From Gordonia asplenii (GTDB lineage Bacteria > Actinomycetota > Actinomycetes > Mycobacteriales > Mycobacteriaceae): 64,000 nucleotides of DNA. Where the stretch lies: the NCBI RefSeq assembly GCF_012933505.1, contig NZ_JABBNB010000015.1, forward strand, positions 87,050 to 151,049. The letters are read 5' to 3'. Position numbers and translations under genes: made by a program. The notes under the pieces are model-generated. The model did not search any database. It was given only the letters and a program-made list of their open reading frames with translations, and had not been told where the DNA came from. Of the stretch, positions 8,054 through 18,400 are shown in pieces. Positions within the stretch are counted from its first letter, which is position 1, and every line of letters starts with the position of its first letter.

Positions 8054-9568
8054 ATGTCACAAGCGCCCCGCTACACGATGTACATCGATGGCCGGTGGGT
8101 GGATTCGGCGGAATCCACCGAGGTTCGTGCGCCCGCCGACGGTTCGCTGGTCGCGACCGTTGCCCGGGGCAATCTCGACACCGTCAACCAGGCGGTCGCC
8201 GCCGCGAAGGCCGCCCACGAGTCGGGCGTATGGCGCGACAAGTCGCCGAATGAGCGCGCCGATCTCATGGACGCCATCGCCGACAATCTCGCCGCCCGCC
8301 TCGAGGAGCTGACTGTTCTGCAGGTGCGGGAGAACGGTGCGACAGTGCGCGGCGCAGGAACCTTCCTGATCGGCTACGCGATTGCGAACCTGCGCTACTT
8401 CGCCTCGCTGGCAAGGACATTCGCCTTCGAAAAGCAGGGCGAGCTGATCGAAGTTCCGACGCTGGCGTCGGGTCTCATCCGCTACGAGCCGGTCGGCGTG
8501 TGCGGCGCCATCGTCCCGTGGAACTTCCCGCTGCTGCTGGCGGTATGGAAGCTGGGCCCGGCACTGGCGGCCGGCAACACCATCGTGCTCAAGCCCGACG
8601 AGCAGACACCGCTCACTCTCCTTGAATTGGCAAGGGCCGCAGACGAAGTAGGGCTGCCGGCGGGCGTGCTCAACGTTGTCACCGGACCGGGCAGCGTCGT
8701 CGGAGCGCGACTGTCGGAGCACCCTGACGTCCGCAAGGTCGCCTTCACCGGCTCGACCGACGTGGGCAAGACCGTCATGCGCGCGGCCGCCGACAACGTC
8801 AAGAAGGTCACCCTGGAACTCGGCGGCAAGGGCGCCAATGTGGTGCTCGACGACGCAGACATCGACCTCGCCGTCGACGGCTCGCTGTTCGCATTCCTGC
8901 TGATGAGCGGCCAGGCCTGTGAGTCGGGCACCCGCCTGGTGCTCGCCGATTCCATCTACGACGAGTTCATGAGCAAGCTCATCGAGCGCATCTCCACCAT
9001 CACCCTCGGCGACCCGTTGTCGCTGACGACCGACATCGGCCCGCTCGTCTCGGCGAAGCAGAAGGACCGCGTCGAGAAGTACATCGCACTCGGCCAGGAG
9101 GAAGGGGGCAAGGTCGCCTTCCAGGGGGCGATCCCCACCGATCCCGCTCTGGCGCAAGGACATTGGGTCGCACCGGTCATCCTCACCGACATCACCAACG
9201 ACATGCGCATCGCCCGCGAAGAGATCTTCGGCCCGGTCCTCGTCGTCATCCGCCACACGGGCGACGACGATGCCGTGGCCATCGCCAATGACAGTGAATA
9301 CGGCCTGTCGGCCGGTGTGTGGAGCCGCGACAACCAGCGCGCACTCGCCGTCGCGCGCCGCCTCGAGGCGGGCACCGTCTGGGTCAACGACTGGCACATG
9401 GTCAACGCCCTGTACCCGTTCGGCGGCTACAAGCAGTCGGGCATCGGCCGGGAACTCGGCCCCGATGCGCTCAAGGAGTACGTCGAGGCGAAGTTCATTC
9501 ACGTCGACCTCACCAACGACGTCAACAAGCGCGCCTATCCCGTCGTCGTGTCGGCGCCGCGCTCGTGA
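8054..9568 (+). CDS. NAD(P)-dependent aldehyde dehydrogenase
   Basis: 504 residues, full length for the ALDH superfamily. The enzyme oxidises an aldehyde to the acid with NAD(P)+. Active-site residues are visible: Asn157 in IVPWNFPL, the general base Glu255 in VTLELGGKG and the nucleophile Cys289 in SGQACESGTR; FTGSTDVGK is the cofactor-binding turn. AAGGAGA precedes the ATG at good spacing. The next gene, an acyl-CoA ligase, begins 20 bp after the stop, so the pair likely makes an acid and activates it with CoA. The operator 40 bp upstream ties it to the island's TetR regulon. The substrate cannot be read from the sequence. Confidence 0.93.
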   Translation: MSQAPRYTMYIDGRWVDSAESTEVRAPADGSLVATVARGNLDTVNQAVAAAKAAHESGVWRDKSPNERADLMDAIADNLAARLEELTVLQVRENGATVRGAGTFLIGYAIANLRYFASLARTFAFEKQGELIEVPTLASGLIRYEPVGVCGAIVPWNFPLLLAVWKLGPALAAGNTIVLKPDEQTPLTLLELARAADEVGLPAGVLNVVTGPGSVVGARLSEHPDVRKVAFTGSTDVGKTVMRAAADNVKKVTLELGGKGANVVLDDADIDLAVDGSLFAFLLMSGQACESGTRLVLADSIYDEFMSKLIERISTITLGDPLSLTTDIGPLVSAKQKDRVEKYIALGQEEGGKVAFQGAIPTDPALAQGHWVAPVILTDITNDMRIAREEIFGPVLVVIRHTGDDDAVAIANDSEYGLSAGVWSRDNQRALAVARRLEAGTVWVNDWHMVNALYPFGGYKQSGIGRELGPDALKEYVEAKFIHVDLTNDVNKRAYPVVVSAPRS

Positions 9569-9588
9569 CCCGCACAGGAGCAACGACA

Positions 9589-11139
9589 ATGACCATCGCA
9601 CCGATCACTTCTCACCTCGACCGCTGGGCCGACGCCAAGCCCGACGCCCGCGCGGTCAGCTACGGCGACATCGACTATTCGTGGAGTCGGTTCCGTGCTC
9701 GCGTCCATGCCAACGCGGCCGCACAGTGCGCCACCGGCATCGAGCCGGGCGACCGAATTGCGTTCCTGGACAAGAACAATCTCACCTGCCTGGAGACGAC
9801 GCTGGGCGCCGCGCTGACCGGAGCGGCCAATGCCGTCATCAACTTCCGGCTCTCGGCCGCCGAGATCGGCTACATCATCAACGACGCCCAGGCGAAGATC
9901 GTGATCGTCGGGCCGGAGTTCGCCGAACTCGTCGACGGCCTGCGCGCGAGCCTTCCGACCGTGCAGCGCGTCATCGTCACCGGCGGCGACGACGATGAAT
10001 ATGAAGCATGGCTGGCCGCCGGCTCGGAGGCGTTCGAGCCCGTGGCGTTCGACCCGGACACCTGTTTCCTGCAGCTCTACACGTCGGGAACCACCGGTCA
10101 TCCTAAGGGCGCGATGCTGACTCATCGCAGCCTCGACGCGCACAACGCGGCAGCTGTCGCAGGCTTCAACTTCACTGCCGATTCGGTGAACATGGTCGCC
10201 ATGCCACTGTTCCATGTCGGCGGGTCGTCGTGGTCGCTGGCCGGTATCTCGGTGGGCGCGCAGACCGTGGTCGTACGCGAGGTGGTTCCGACCGCTGTGC
10301 TCGACGAGATCGAAGCCCGCGGTGTGACGCACGCGTTCTTCGTGCCCGCCGTCTACGGATTCTTCCTGGCCGAGCCGCGCGTCGCCGACCGTGACTACTC
10401 ACGGGTCCGCTGCCTGGGCTACGGCGGCTCGCCGATGCCGCTGCCGACCATGCGTGCGTGCCTTCAGACCTGGCCGCGCGCCGACTTCTACCAGGTGTAC
10501 GGCATGACCGAGATGTCTGGTGTCTTCAGCGTCCTCGGGCCCGACGATCACCGCGACGCAGCCCACCCCGAGCGACTCGTGTCGGCGGGACGTCCGCTGC
10601 CGGGAACCACGGTGAAGGTGGTGGACTCCGACGGCAACACGCTGCCGGTAGGTGAGGTCGGCGAGTTCTGGACGCAGTCACAGCAGCACATGCTCGGCTA
10701 CTGGGGTCGGCCCGAAGCCACGGCGGAGGCACTCGTCGGCGACGACTGGCTGCGCACCGGCGACGCCGGACGAATGGACGACGGCGGTTACCTGTTCATC
10801 TCCGACCGGGTGAAGGACATGATCATCTCCGGTGGTGAGAACGTGTACCCCGCCGAAGTGGAACGCGTCGTCATCGAGCACGCCGCGGTCGCCGACGTCG
10901 CGGTGATCGGTGTGCCCGACGATAAATGGGGAGAGACCGTCAAGGCCGTCGTCGTACTGGTCGACGGTGCGTCGGTCACCGAAGCCGAGCTGATCGTCCA
11001 CTGTCGTGCGCAGTTGGCGGGGTACAAGACACCGAAGTCGGTCGACTTCCTGTCTGAGCTGCCGCGCAACCCGACGGGCAAGGTCCTCAAGCGCGAGATC
11101 CGCAAGAAATACTGGGAGGGACGCACACTGCACACGTAG
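9589..11139 (+). CDS. AMP-dependent acyl-CoA ligase (FadD-like)
   Basis: 516 residues. It activates a carboxylic acid via an acyl-adenylate to the CoA thioester. The AMP-binding P-loop LYTSGTTGHPKGAM lies near residue 163, the A5-type motif QVYGMTEMSG near 304, the hinge motif WLRTGDAG near 385 and the C-terminal lysine motif NPTGKVLKREI near 502. The ATG at 9589 was chosen over the upstream open frame because ACAGGAG precedes it and it avoids overlap with the dehydrogenase gene. It appears co-transcribed with that gene. A hairpin (11179-11207) follows. Acid specificity is unknown; the family covers fatty, aryl and terpenoid acids. Confidence 0.92.
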   Translation: MTIAPITSHLDRWADAKPDARAVSYGDIDYSWSRFRARVHANAAAQCATGIEPGDRIAFLDKNNLTCLETTLGAALTGAANAVINFRLSAAEIGYIINDAQAKIVIVGPEFAELVDGLRASLPTVQRVIVTGGDDDEYEAWLAAGSEAFEPVAFDPDTCFLQLYTSGTTGHPKGAMLTHRSLDAHNAAAVAGFNFTADSVNMVAMPLFHVGGSSWSLAGISVGAQTVVVREVVPTAVLDEIEARGVTHAFFVPAVYGFFLAEPRVADRDYSRVRCLGYGGSPMPLPTMRACLQTWPRADFYQVYGMTEMSGVFSVLGPDDHRDAAHPERLVSAGRPLPGTTVKVVDSDGNTLPVGEVGEFWTQSQQHMLGYWGRPEATAEALVGDDWLRTGDAGRMDDGGYLFISDRVKDMIISGGENVYPAEVERVVIEHAAVADVAVIGVPDDKWGETVKAVVVLVDGASVTEAELIVHCRAQLAGYKTPKSVDFLSELPRNPTGKVLKREIRKKYWEGRTLHT

Positions 11140-11178
11140 GACGTGCGGGTAAGTCGGGGGTGGCGGATCTGTTCACGT

Positions 11179-11207
11179 GCGTGGCGTGATTATTCACGCG
11201 CGCCACG
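11179..11207. terminator. Inverted repeat after the acyl-CoA ligase gene
   Basis: CGTGGCGTGA pairs with TCACGCGCGCCACG around a TTAT loop, allowing a small bulge. There is no T-run. It may be a terminator or an operator for the AraC gene downstream. Confidence 0.35.
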
Positions 11208-11274
11208 GCCGTAACGGGTCATAATCGTCACCGAAGGCGTGAGCTGGGATGCTCAGGAGAATTGAGGCGACGAG

Positions 11275-12231
11275 ATGCCGGCTGCAAACGACTCGTTCCG
11301 GGTCGACGCGACAGGCGCCGATGGCCGGCATGAACAGTGGCAGTCGATGCTGTCGTCGACTCACCTCCCCTGGGCGACCCGGTTGAGCCCAGCCGACGCG
11401 CCGTTCGAGGCGTCGGTCAAACGCTGGTGGATCGATGATCTGGCATTGGTGGACTGCGACTGTGGCCCGTCGTCGGGCACAAGGCAGCGTCGTCAGATCG
11501 CGATGACCGACGGAGACTTCTTCATCGTCCTGATGAAGAAGTCTGGCAACGAATCGGTCACCCAGAACGATGTGACGGTGGATCTGTCGCCGGGTGACGC
11601 AATCGGCTGGGACAGCACCCGGCCCGCGCGATTCACTGTGTGGCAGCAGCTTTCGAAACGGAGTCTGATCATCCCACGGTCGGCGATCGAGGAAGTCGGC
11701 GGCGCACCGTGGGCCCGATCCGGGGTCAGGCTCGAATCCACCTGTCCCGCAACACAGTTGCTGACTATGTATCTAGATTCGCTGAGTACCAGCCTGCCGA
11801 TGCTCAGCCAGTCAGCCCTGTCCGCCGCCCGCAATGCGACTCTGGAACTCCTCATCGGCGCCCTGCGCCCAGATACGGTCGGCGTGAGTTCGTGGGCCCG
11901 CCCAGCGATCCGTGATGCGATCGACCGCTACATCGAGCAGCATCTGCTCGATCGTGAGCTGTCGCCCGGATCAATCGCGCAAGCGCACGGCGTCTCGGTC
12001 CGCACGGTCAATCGAGTCTTCAACGCGACCGGCCAAACGGTCAGCGACGTCGTACGTGTCCGTCGGCTGGCCCGCGCTCGCACGGATCTCGCCGAGACGT
12101 CGAGTTCGGTTGCGGCGATCGCCAACAAATGGGGGTTCTCCGACGCGAGCCACCTGAGTCGGACGTTCAAGGCGCACTATGGTGCCTCGCCTCGTGACTT
12201 CCGCTCGGCGCAAGCAGCGGCCGCGAATTGA
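11275..12231 (+). CDS. AraC-family transcriptional regulator
   Basis: 318 residues. An N-terminal AraC_binding_2-like sensory domain (FFIVLMKKSGNESVTQNDV, then LSPGDAIGWDSTRPARF) is followed by an AraC/XylS DNA-binding domain from about residue 215: LSPGSIAQAHGVSVRTVNRV, then VAAIANKWGFSDASHLSRTF and the end signature GASPRDFR. The ATG at 11275 follows a GAGG purine run. It lies between the aldehyde dehydrogenase/ligase pair and a hydrolase gene on the same strand and may activate either. No copy of the TetR palindrome is found in front of it. Confidence 0.9.
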   Translation: MPAANDSFRVDATGADGRHEQWQSMLSSTHLPWATRLSPADAPFEASVKRWWIDDLALVDCDCGPSSGTRQRRQIAMTDGDFFIVLMKKSGNESVTQNDVTVDLSPGDAIGWDSTRPARFTVWQQLSKRSLIIPRSAIEEVGGAPWARSGVRLESTCPATQLLTMYLDSLSTSLPMLSQSALSAARNATLELLIGALRPDTVGVSSWARPAIRDAIDRYIEQHLLDRELSPGSIAQAHGVSVRTVNRVFNATGQTVSDVVRVRRLARARTDLAETSSSVAAIANKWGFSDASHLSRTFKAHYGASPRDFRSAQAAAAN

Positions 12232-12427
12232 CTTGAGCCGTCGGGTTCCTCGGCGTCGAGTCCGCGACAAGCCTGAACAGGCAAAGTGGCGCACGGATCC
12301 ATCACCGTGGCGCATGTGTTCATTGAACCGCACCTCTTTCCCGATGAGACTGAGATCACAGCGCGAGATCGCACCGGCCTCGTCCGGCGATCGGCTGAAA
12401 TCATCTATCCCAGAAGGAGATTCGACT

Positions 12428-13327
12428 ATGACACGACGCGACATCGAGTTCGGCGCCGAGGGAGTCACCCTGCGCGGCTGGTTCTACCCGAGCGAGGCCG
12501 CGGGCGAATCGCACCCGACTATCGTTATGGCGCACGGATTTTCGGCGGTCAAAGAGCAGTACCTCGACCGGTATGCCGAGGTGTTCGCGGATGCGGGGCT
12601 GAACGCGTTGGTGTTCGACAACCGGAACTTCGGCGACAGCGACGGCGAGCCCCGCCAAGAGATCGACCCGTGGCAGCAGATCCGCGACTACCGTCACGCG
12701 ATCACCTACGCGACGACCCTCGGGGAAGTCAATGACGATCGGATCGGTGTGTGGGGCTCGAGCTACTCCGGCGGCCACGTTCTGGTCGTGTCGGCGATCG
12801 ACCGACGCGTGAAAGCGGTTGTCAGCCAAGGCGCGATGGTCGACGGTTACCGAAACCTGCGGCGATTGGTACGCCCGGATTTCCTCGGCGGCTTCCGTGC
12901 GCAGTTCGATGCCGACCGGTTGGCCCGGTTCAACGGCGACGCTCCGGCGACCGTTCCGGTCGTCGACGAGAACCCACTTGCTCCGTCGGCGTTGCCGACC
13001 GCCGACTCCTATCAATGGTTCACGCACAGCGGCAGCACCATCGCCCCGAACTGGCGCAACGAAGTGACTCTGCGCAGCGTCGAGATGTTCGGCGAGTATG
13101 TGCCCGCCGACTTCGTCGAATACATCAGCCCCACCCCACTGCTGATGCTTCCCGCCGTCGATGACGTACTCACACCGACCGATTTGGCGATTGAAACCTA
13201 CGAACGTGCCCGCGCGCCGAAGCGCATCGAGATCCTGCCCGGCGGCCATTTCGACATCTACACCGACGGGTTCGCTCAATCGAGCGCACTGGCCTGCGAC
13301 TGGTTCGTAAAGTATCTCGTCGGCTGA
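12428..13327 (+). CDS. Alpha/beta-hydrolase
   Basis: 299 residues. The fold markers are VMAHGFSAVKEQYL (oxyanion hole after strand 3), the nucleophile elbow GSSYSGG, the acid DDVLTP and the histidine in LPGGHFDIY. It resembles the YcjY/dienelactone-hydrolase-like group that cleaves ester or C-C bonds; the natural substrate is unknown. The ATG at 12428 follows AGAAGGAGA at ideal spacing, although the frame is open further upstream. It stands alone between an AraC gene and a repeat array. Its place in the island suggests a role in ester or lactone cleavage of the substrate, but no shared operator lies directly before it. Confidence 0.88.
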   Translation: MTRRDIEFGAEGVTLRGWFYPSEAAGESHPTIVMAHGFSAVKEQYLDRYAEVFADAGLNALVFDNRNFGDSDGEPRQEIDPWQQIRDYRHAITYATTLGEVNDDRIGVWGSSYSGGHVLVVSAIDRRVKAVVSQGAMVDGYRNLRRLVRPDFLGGFRAQFDADRLARFNGDAPATVPVVDENPLAPSALPTADSYQWFTHSGSTIAPNWRNEVTLRSVEMFGEYVPADFVEYISPTPLLMLPAVDDVLTPTDLAIETYERARAPKRIEILPGGHFDIYTDGFAQSSALACDWFVKYLVG

Positions 13328-13388
13328 CGCTTACCGAGGTTCCACCGGCGGTGCTGACGAAGCGGCTCGACCCGCGGCGGGAGCACCA

Positions 13389-13686
13389 TCTCCGCTAGTG
13401 AGCCGTCCCATTTCCGCTGGTTGAGCCGTGAGGAGCGTTAGCGACGAGCGTGTCGAAACCACGGTGAGACAGCAGATTTCGGTGAGTCGAGGCTGACCGG
13501 GGACGGCGACATCAGTGCATCCGTCGAATGCACCTGCTGGGTGCATTCGACTGGAGAAGATCACACGATCGGAGCGCGAGATGAACGGTCGCACGAAACC
13601 TGTTGAGTCATCGGGGTTTCGACTCGGCTTCGCCTCGCTCAACCAGCGGAAGGGATGGCCCACTCGTGACGATCGGTGAATCCAGG
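13389..13686. repeat. Tandem duplication, copy A (311-bp period)
   Basis: About 298 bp that recur nearly unchanged 311 bp downstream. The unit holds one arm-bearing dispersed repeat (GGTTGAGCCGTGAGGAGCGT ... CGCTCAACCAGCGG) and a perfect 12-bp-arm hairpin GTCGAATGCACC/GGTGCATTCGAC (13523-13551). No gene is seen. Confidence 0.9.
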
Positions 13687-13699
13687 TTGAGCCGCCTCA

Positions 13700-13997
13700 T
13701 CTCCGCTGGTGAGCCGTCCCATTTCCGCTGGTTGAGCCGTGAGGAGCGTTAGCGACGAGCGTGTCGAAACCACGGTGAGACAGCAGATTTCGGTGAGTCG
13801 AGGCTGACCGGGGACGGCGACATCAGTGCATCCGTCGAATGCACCTGCTGGGTGCATTCGACTGGAGAAGATCACACGATCGGAGCGCGAGATGAACGGT
13901 CGCACGAAACCTGTTGAGTCATCGGGGTTTCGACTCGGCTTCGCCTCGCTCAACCAGCGGAAGGGATGGCCCACCCGTAGCGATCGGTGAATCCAGG
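13700..13997. repeat. Tandem duplication, copy B
   Basis: Second copy of the 311-bp-period unit, with only a few differences near its ends (about 13970-13980). The hairpin recurs at 13834-13862. The DNA after it (to about 14060) holds more truncated GGTGAGCC/GGCTGAGCC arm tips. Confidence 0.9.
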
Positions 13998-14100
13998 CTG
14001 AGGCGCCCCATCCCTGGTGGGTGAGCCGCCCCATCCCTGCTGGCTGAGCCGGACCGACCGGTCCACGCGATCGGTGCAGGAGAATCCGCGAAATCGTTGA

Positions 14101-14120
14101 CTAACCGTACGTGCGGTCAG
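14101..14120. promoter_or_regulatory. Palindromic operator site 4, before the HSL-type hydrolase and P450 genes
   Basis: CTAACCGTACGTGCGGTCAG. It ends four bases before the first ATG (14125), so binding would cover the start region; transcription may begin inside or just after it. Confidence 0.75.
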
Positions 14121-14124
14121 TACG

Positions 14125-15453
14125 ATGAGTCTCGTGACCCAGACCACTTCGAAACACCGCACTTCCATGGATCCGCGCGGCCGCACGCTGTCGGCGTGGC
14201 TCGACATGGTTCATTGGCCGACCATCGCCGATCGCACGCCTGAGCAGGCCCGCAGCGACTATCAGGTGCTGGTGTCGACCACGACGCGACGGACCGTCGG
14301 CGGGTGGCGTCGTTCGACGCGCGCCATCGTCGACGACGGTGTGCAGGTTCCGGTTCGCGTCTACTGGCCGCGGCGGTTCGACGTTCGACGCTCCGCTCGG
14401 GACGACCGACCGATCGTCGTGTGGTTGCATGGCGGTGGATTCGTGGTGGGGGACCTGTTCACCGCGGATCAGATGTGCCGCAAGATCGCCAACTACTCCG
14501 GCGCCGTCGTCGTCTCGGCGGACTACCGTCGTACGCCGGAGAGTCCGCTGGCCGCCGCACATGAGGATGCGCGGACCGTCGTGCGGTGGGCCTACGACCA
14601 CGCCCGTGTACTTGGCGCCGACCCGCGGCGGCTCATCGTCGCCGGCGACTCGGCGGGCGGAAACCTCGCGGCTGCCCTCACCCAGCACTTCCGTGACGAT
14701 GCCACCGCGCGCATCGCCGGACAGGTATTGGTCTATCCCGCAACCGATTTGACTCTCTCGCACATGGACGACCACGCCGCGAACGGCTTCTTCGACGTCA
14801 ACGCCATCGACTGGTTCGGCACGCATTCGCTCGCCGGCGTCGATCGCACCGACCCGGCGATCTCGCCGCTGCTCGCGGCGTCGCACGCGAATCTGCCGCC
14901 CGCGCACATCGTCGTCGGCGGCGCCGATCCGTTCTGTCCCGACGGCCGTGCATACGCGGAGGCGTTGGAGAAGGCGGGCAATGAGGTTGTGTGCGAGGAG
15001 TATCCGCGTCAGATCCACGGCTTCGTCGACATGGATGCGATGTTCCCCGCCGGTCACGCCGCGCTGGCGAGTATGGCCCGCACCATCTCGATGATCGCCC
15101 CCGTCGCCGAGGCTCCGGTCCCCGCCGAGGCGTCGAGCCCGATTCGCTGGTCGTCGTCGCTCATCGAGGCGGGTACACGGCTCGACGAAGCGTGGCTGCG
15201 CACCCCGATGGTCAACACCGGGCGCATCATGTCGACGCTGGCCGCCGAGTACTGGCGCCGGCCACCGGTCTCGGCGGCAGGAGCGCTCACCAGCGTCGCC
15301 CGCAGCGTCCGGCTCGGCTCCCGGCCCAAGCGCACCGAAACCCCGCGCATCGAGACCTGCGGCGTCGAAACCCGCGCCGTCGAGACCCGCAGTACCGCAG
15401 CATCTTCTGATTCCGCCCCCAACTCGAACACCCCCGCAGGAAAGCAGGACTAG
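14125..15453 (+). CDS. HSL-family alpha/beta-hydrolase with C-terminal extension
   Basis: 442 residues. The hormone-sensitive-lipase family oxyanion motif HGGGFVVGD, the nucleophile motif GDSAGGNLAAA, the acid in GADPFCPDG and the histidine in RQIHGFVDM are all present, so it is probably an active esterase. About 110 C-terminal residues go beyond the usual 310-330, ending in a low-complexity stretch with IETCGVETRAVETRS repeats that looks disordered. The ATG at 14125 lies only four bases after the operator, so it may be leaderless; GTG 14134 or ATG 14167 are alternatives. Its stop is two bases before the P450 start, a tight operon. It may release an alcohol substrate from an ester or act on a pathway intermediate. 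Confidence 0.88.
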   Translation: MSLVTQTTSKHRTSMDPRGRTLSAWLDMVHWPTIADRTPEQARSDYQVLVSTTTRRTVGGWRRSTRAIVDDGVQVPVRVYWPRRFDVRRSARDDRPIVVWLHGGGFVVGDLFTADQMCRKIANYSGAVVVSADYRRTPESPLAAAHEDARTVVRWAYDHARVLGADPRRLIVAGDSAGGNLAAALTQHFRDDATARIAGQVLVYPATDLTLSHMDDHAANGFFDVNAIDWFGTHSLAGVDRTDPAISPLLAASHANLPPAHIVVGGADPFCPDGRAYAEALEKAGNEVVCEEYPRQIHGFVDMDAMFPAGHAALASMARTISMIAPVAEAPVPAEASSPIRWSSSLIEAGTRLDEAWLRTPMVNTGRIMSTLAAEYWRRPPVSAAGALTSVARSVRLGSRPKRTETPRIETCGVETRAVETRSTAASSDSAPNSNTPAGKQD

Positions 15454-15455
15454 TC

Positions 15456-18400
15456 ATGGCAACGATTCCCGATTTCTTGGATCCCGGCCTCTACACCGAC
15501 GGAGTGCCCTACCAACTCCTCGACGAACTGCGCGAGCAGGCACCCGTGCAGTGGGTCGACGAGCCGGCGTCGGGATCGTTCGACGGCGGCCCCGGCTACT
15601 GGCTGGTGCTGTCGCATGAGTTGGTCTCCCAGGTGTCGCGCACCCCGGCCGACTTCTCATCGAGCCGAGGCACGGCCTTCCTGCGCGAGCAGCGACCCAG
15701 CGACATCGCCGTGCTGCGCCGAATGATGCTGCACATGGATCCGCCCGATCACACCAAGCTGCGCAAGATCGTCAACAAGGCGTTCACTCCGATGGCGATC
15801 CGCAAGACCCTCTTCGACTCGATCACCCACCATGCTCGTGAGGTCGTGAACACGGTGTGCGAGAAGGGATCTGCCGATCTGCTCGGTGAGATCGCCGCGG
15901 AGATGCCGCTGTTGATCCTGGCCGAACTACTCGGGGTCCCCGCCGAAGACCGGCACTTGCTGTACTCGTGGACCAACGCACTCGTCGGCATCGACGACCC
16001 GGAGTACGGCGGCGACCCGCAGGTCTTCCTCGATGCCTTCGCGCAGATGTTCGCTTACGCCCGGGCGAAGACCGCCGAGAAGCGGGCCAATCCCACCAAC
16101 GACGTGTGGAGCACCGTCGTCAACGCGGAGGTGGACGGCGAGCGGCTCTCCGACGGTGACCTCGATCGCTTTTTCCAGCTGCTGATGATCGCCGGTAACG
16201 AGACCACCCGCAACCTGATCGCCGGGGGCATGAACATGCTGTTCACCCACCCCGACCAGTTCGATCGGCTGCGCGCCGACATCTCCCTGCTGCCCACCGC
16301 CATCGAAGAGATGTTGCGGTTCAATCCGTCGGTGATTCAGTTCCGCCGCACCGTGACCCGTGATCTGGAGTTCGGCGGTGTGCAAATGAAGGAGAACGAC
16401 CGCGTCGTCATCAATTACGCTGCGGCTAACCGTGATCCGGCTGTCTTCGCCGATCCGCACACGTTCGACATCGGCCGCGACCCCAATCCGCACAACTCCT
16501 TCGGTGACGGCACCCACTTCTGCCTCGGCTCCAACCTCGCGCGACTGCAGGTCCGCGCCCTGCTCACCGAACTGCTCACCCGACTGCCCGACATCGCCCC
16601 CGGCGGCGACCCCGAGCGGATGCGCTCCAACTTCATCAACGGCATCAAGCGGATGCCGGTGGTGTTCACGCCGTCGGCGAGGGTTGTCGGGGTCGACGTC
16701 GAAGAGGCAGCCGCGCAACAGGATTCAGCAGATGTCGCTCCGGCGGCGTCGACGCCGGAAGCCGCCCCCACGCACCAGACGCCGCTGCACATCTTCTTCG
16801 GGTCGAACTTCGGTACCGCCGAGGAGACTGCACAGATCATCGCCGACGAAGCGAAGCGTCGTGGTTTCGCCCCGGATCTGGCCGATCTCGACGACGCCGC
16901 GAACGGATTGTCGAGCGACGGTGCCGTCATCGTCGTCACCGCGACCTACAACGGCACCCCGCCCGACAACGCGGGAGTCTTCGCGCAGGCCATCGAATCG
17001 AGCAGCTTCTCCGCGACGGGAATCCGCTACGCGGTATTCGGTTGTGGAAACTCCGAGTGGGACAAGACATTCCAGCATTTCCCGCGTGTGGTCGACGCTG
17101 GGCTCGCAGCGGCCGGCGGCACTCGCATCGGCGAGCGCGGTGAGGGCGACGCCGACGGCGACTTCGATGAAAGCTTCGAGACGTGGCTGGAGAGCCTGTG
17201 GCCCGCACTGGCCGCCGCGGTGGGGCTGTCGGCCGACGACCTGAGCGCGACGTCGCGCACCGACCGCTTCCGCATCGAAGTGGTGTCGCCGACCCGGCCG
17301 GGGCCGTTCGTCGAATCACGCGGGGCGGTGCCGATGCGCCTGACCGACGCTCGCGGGCTCACGCGCCAAGTCGGTGATCTGAACATCAAGACGGTGCGCC
17401 ACATCGAGTTCGAGCTGCCCGCGGGCACCACCTACGCCGCGGGCGATCACCTCGGTGTGATCCCGCACAACGGTCCCGACCTCGTCGCTCGCGTCGTCGA
17501 TCGATTCAATCTCGATCCTGCCGCGGTGATCGTGATCCGCGCCGACGACGCCGAATCGACCTTCCTGCCGGTCGGTGAGCGGATCAGTCTGGGCGATCTG
17601 TTGCGCGACTACGTCGAACTGCAGGGGATCGCGTCGCGCCGCAACGTCGAGGCGATGCTGGAGCACACCCGCTACCCGTGGACGCGCGACGCGTTGTCGG
17701 GATTGTTGGAGTCACCGGAAGCTTTCCGCGTCAATGTGATTGACCGGCGTAAGTCGGTGCTGGACCTGCTGGAGGAACATCCCGCATGCGAGCTGCCGTT
17801 CGAGTCGTATCTGGAATCGCTTGGACCGCTGGCGCCGCGCTACTACTCGATCTCGTCGTCGCCGCGCAGCGGGCCGGGGGTGTGCTCGATCACCGTGGGT
17901 GTGCTCGCCGAGGACGCGCGGTCGGGGTCGGGTCTGACCTACCGCGGGGTGTGCTCCAACTTCCTCGACGGCAAACGGGCAGGCGACGACGTATACGCCT
18001 TCGTCAGAGACACGTCGACGACGTTCCGGTTACCCGCCGACCACTCGGTGCCGGTGATCATGATCGGCTCCGGAACGGGGCTGGCGCCGTTTCGCGGATT
18101 CCTCGCCGAGCGGGCCGGACTGGCCGCCGACGGCGCGCAACTCGGCGAGGCCTTGGTGATCGCCGGCGCGCGTCATCCGCAGGCCGACCTGCTCTATGCG
18201 GACGAGTTCCGCGAGTACGGCCGCAGGGGAATCGCGCGCATCGAGCACGCCTTCTCCCGCGTCCCCAACACGCCGAAAGTCTATGTGCAGGACCGTGTTT
18301 CCGAACTCGCCGAGGAGATCTTGAGCAAGGTCGACGCCGGGGCGCACGTCTACCTGTGCGGTGCCAGCGCCATGGCCGACGGCGTCGGCGACGCACTGAT

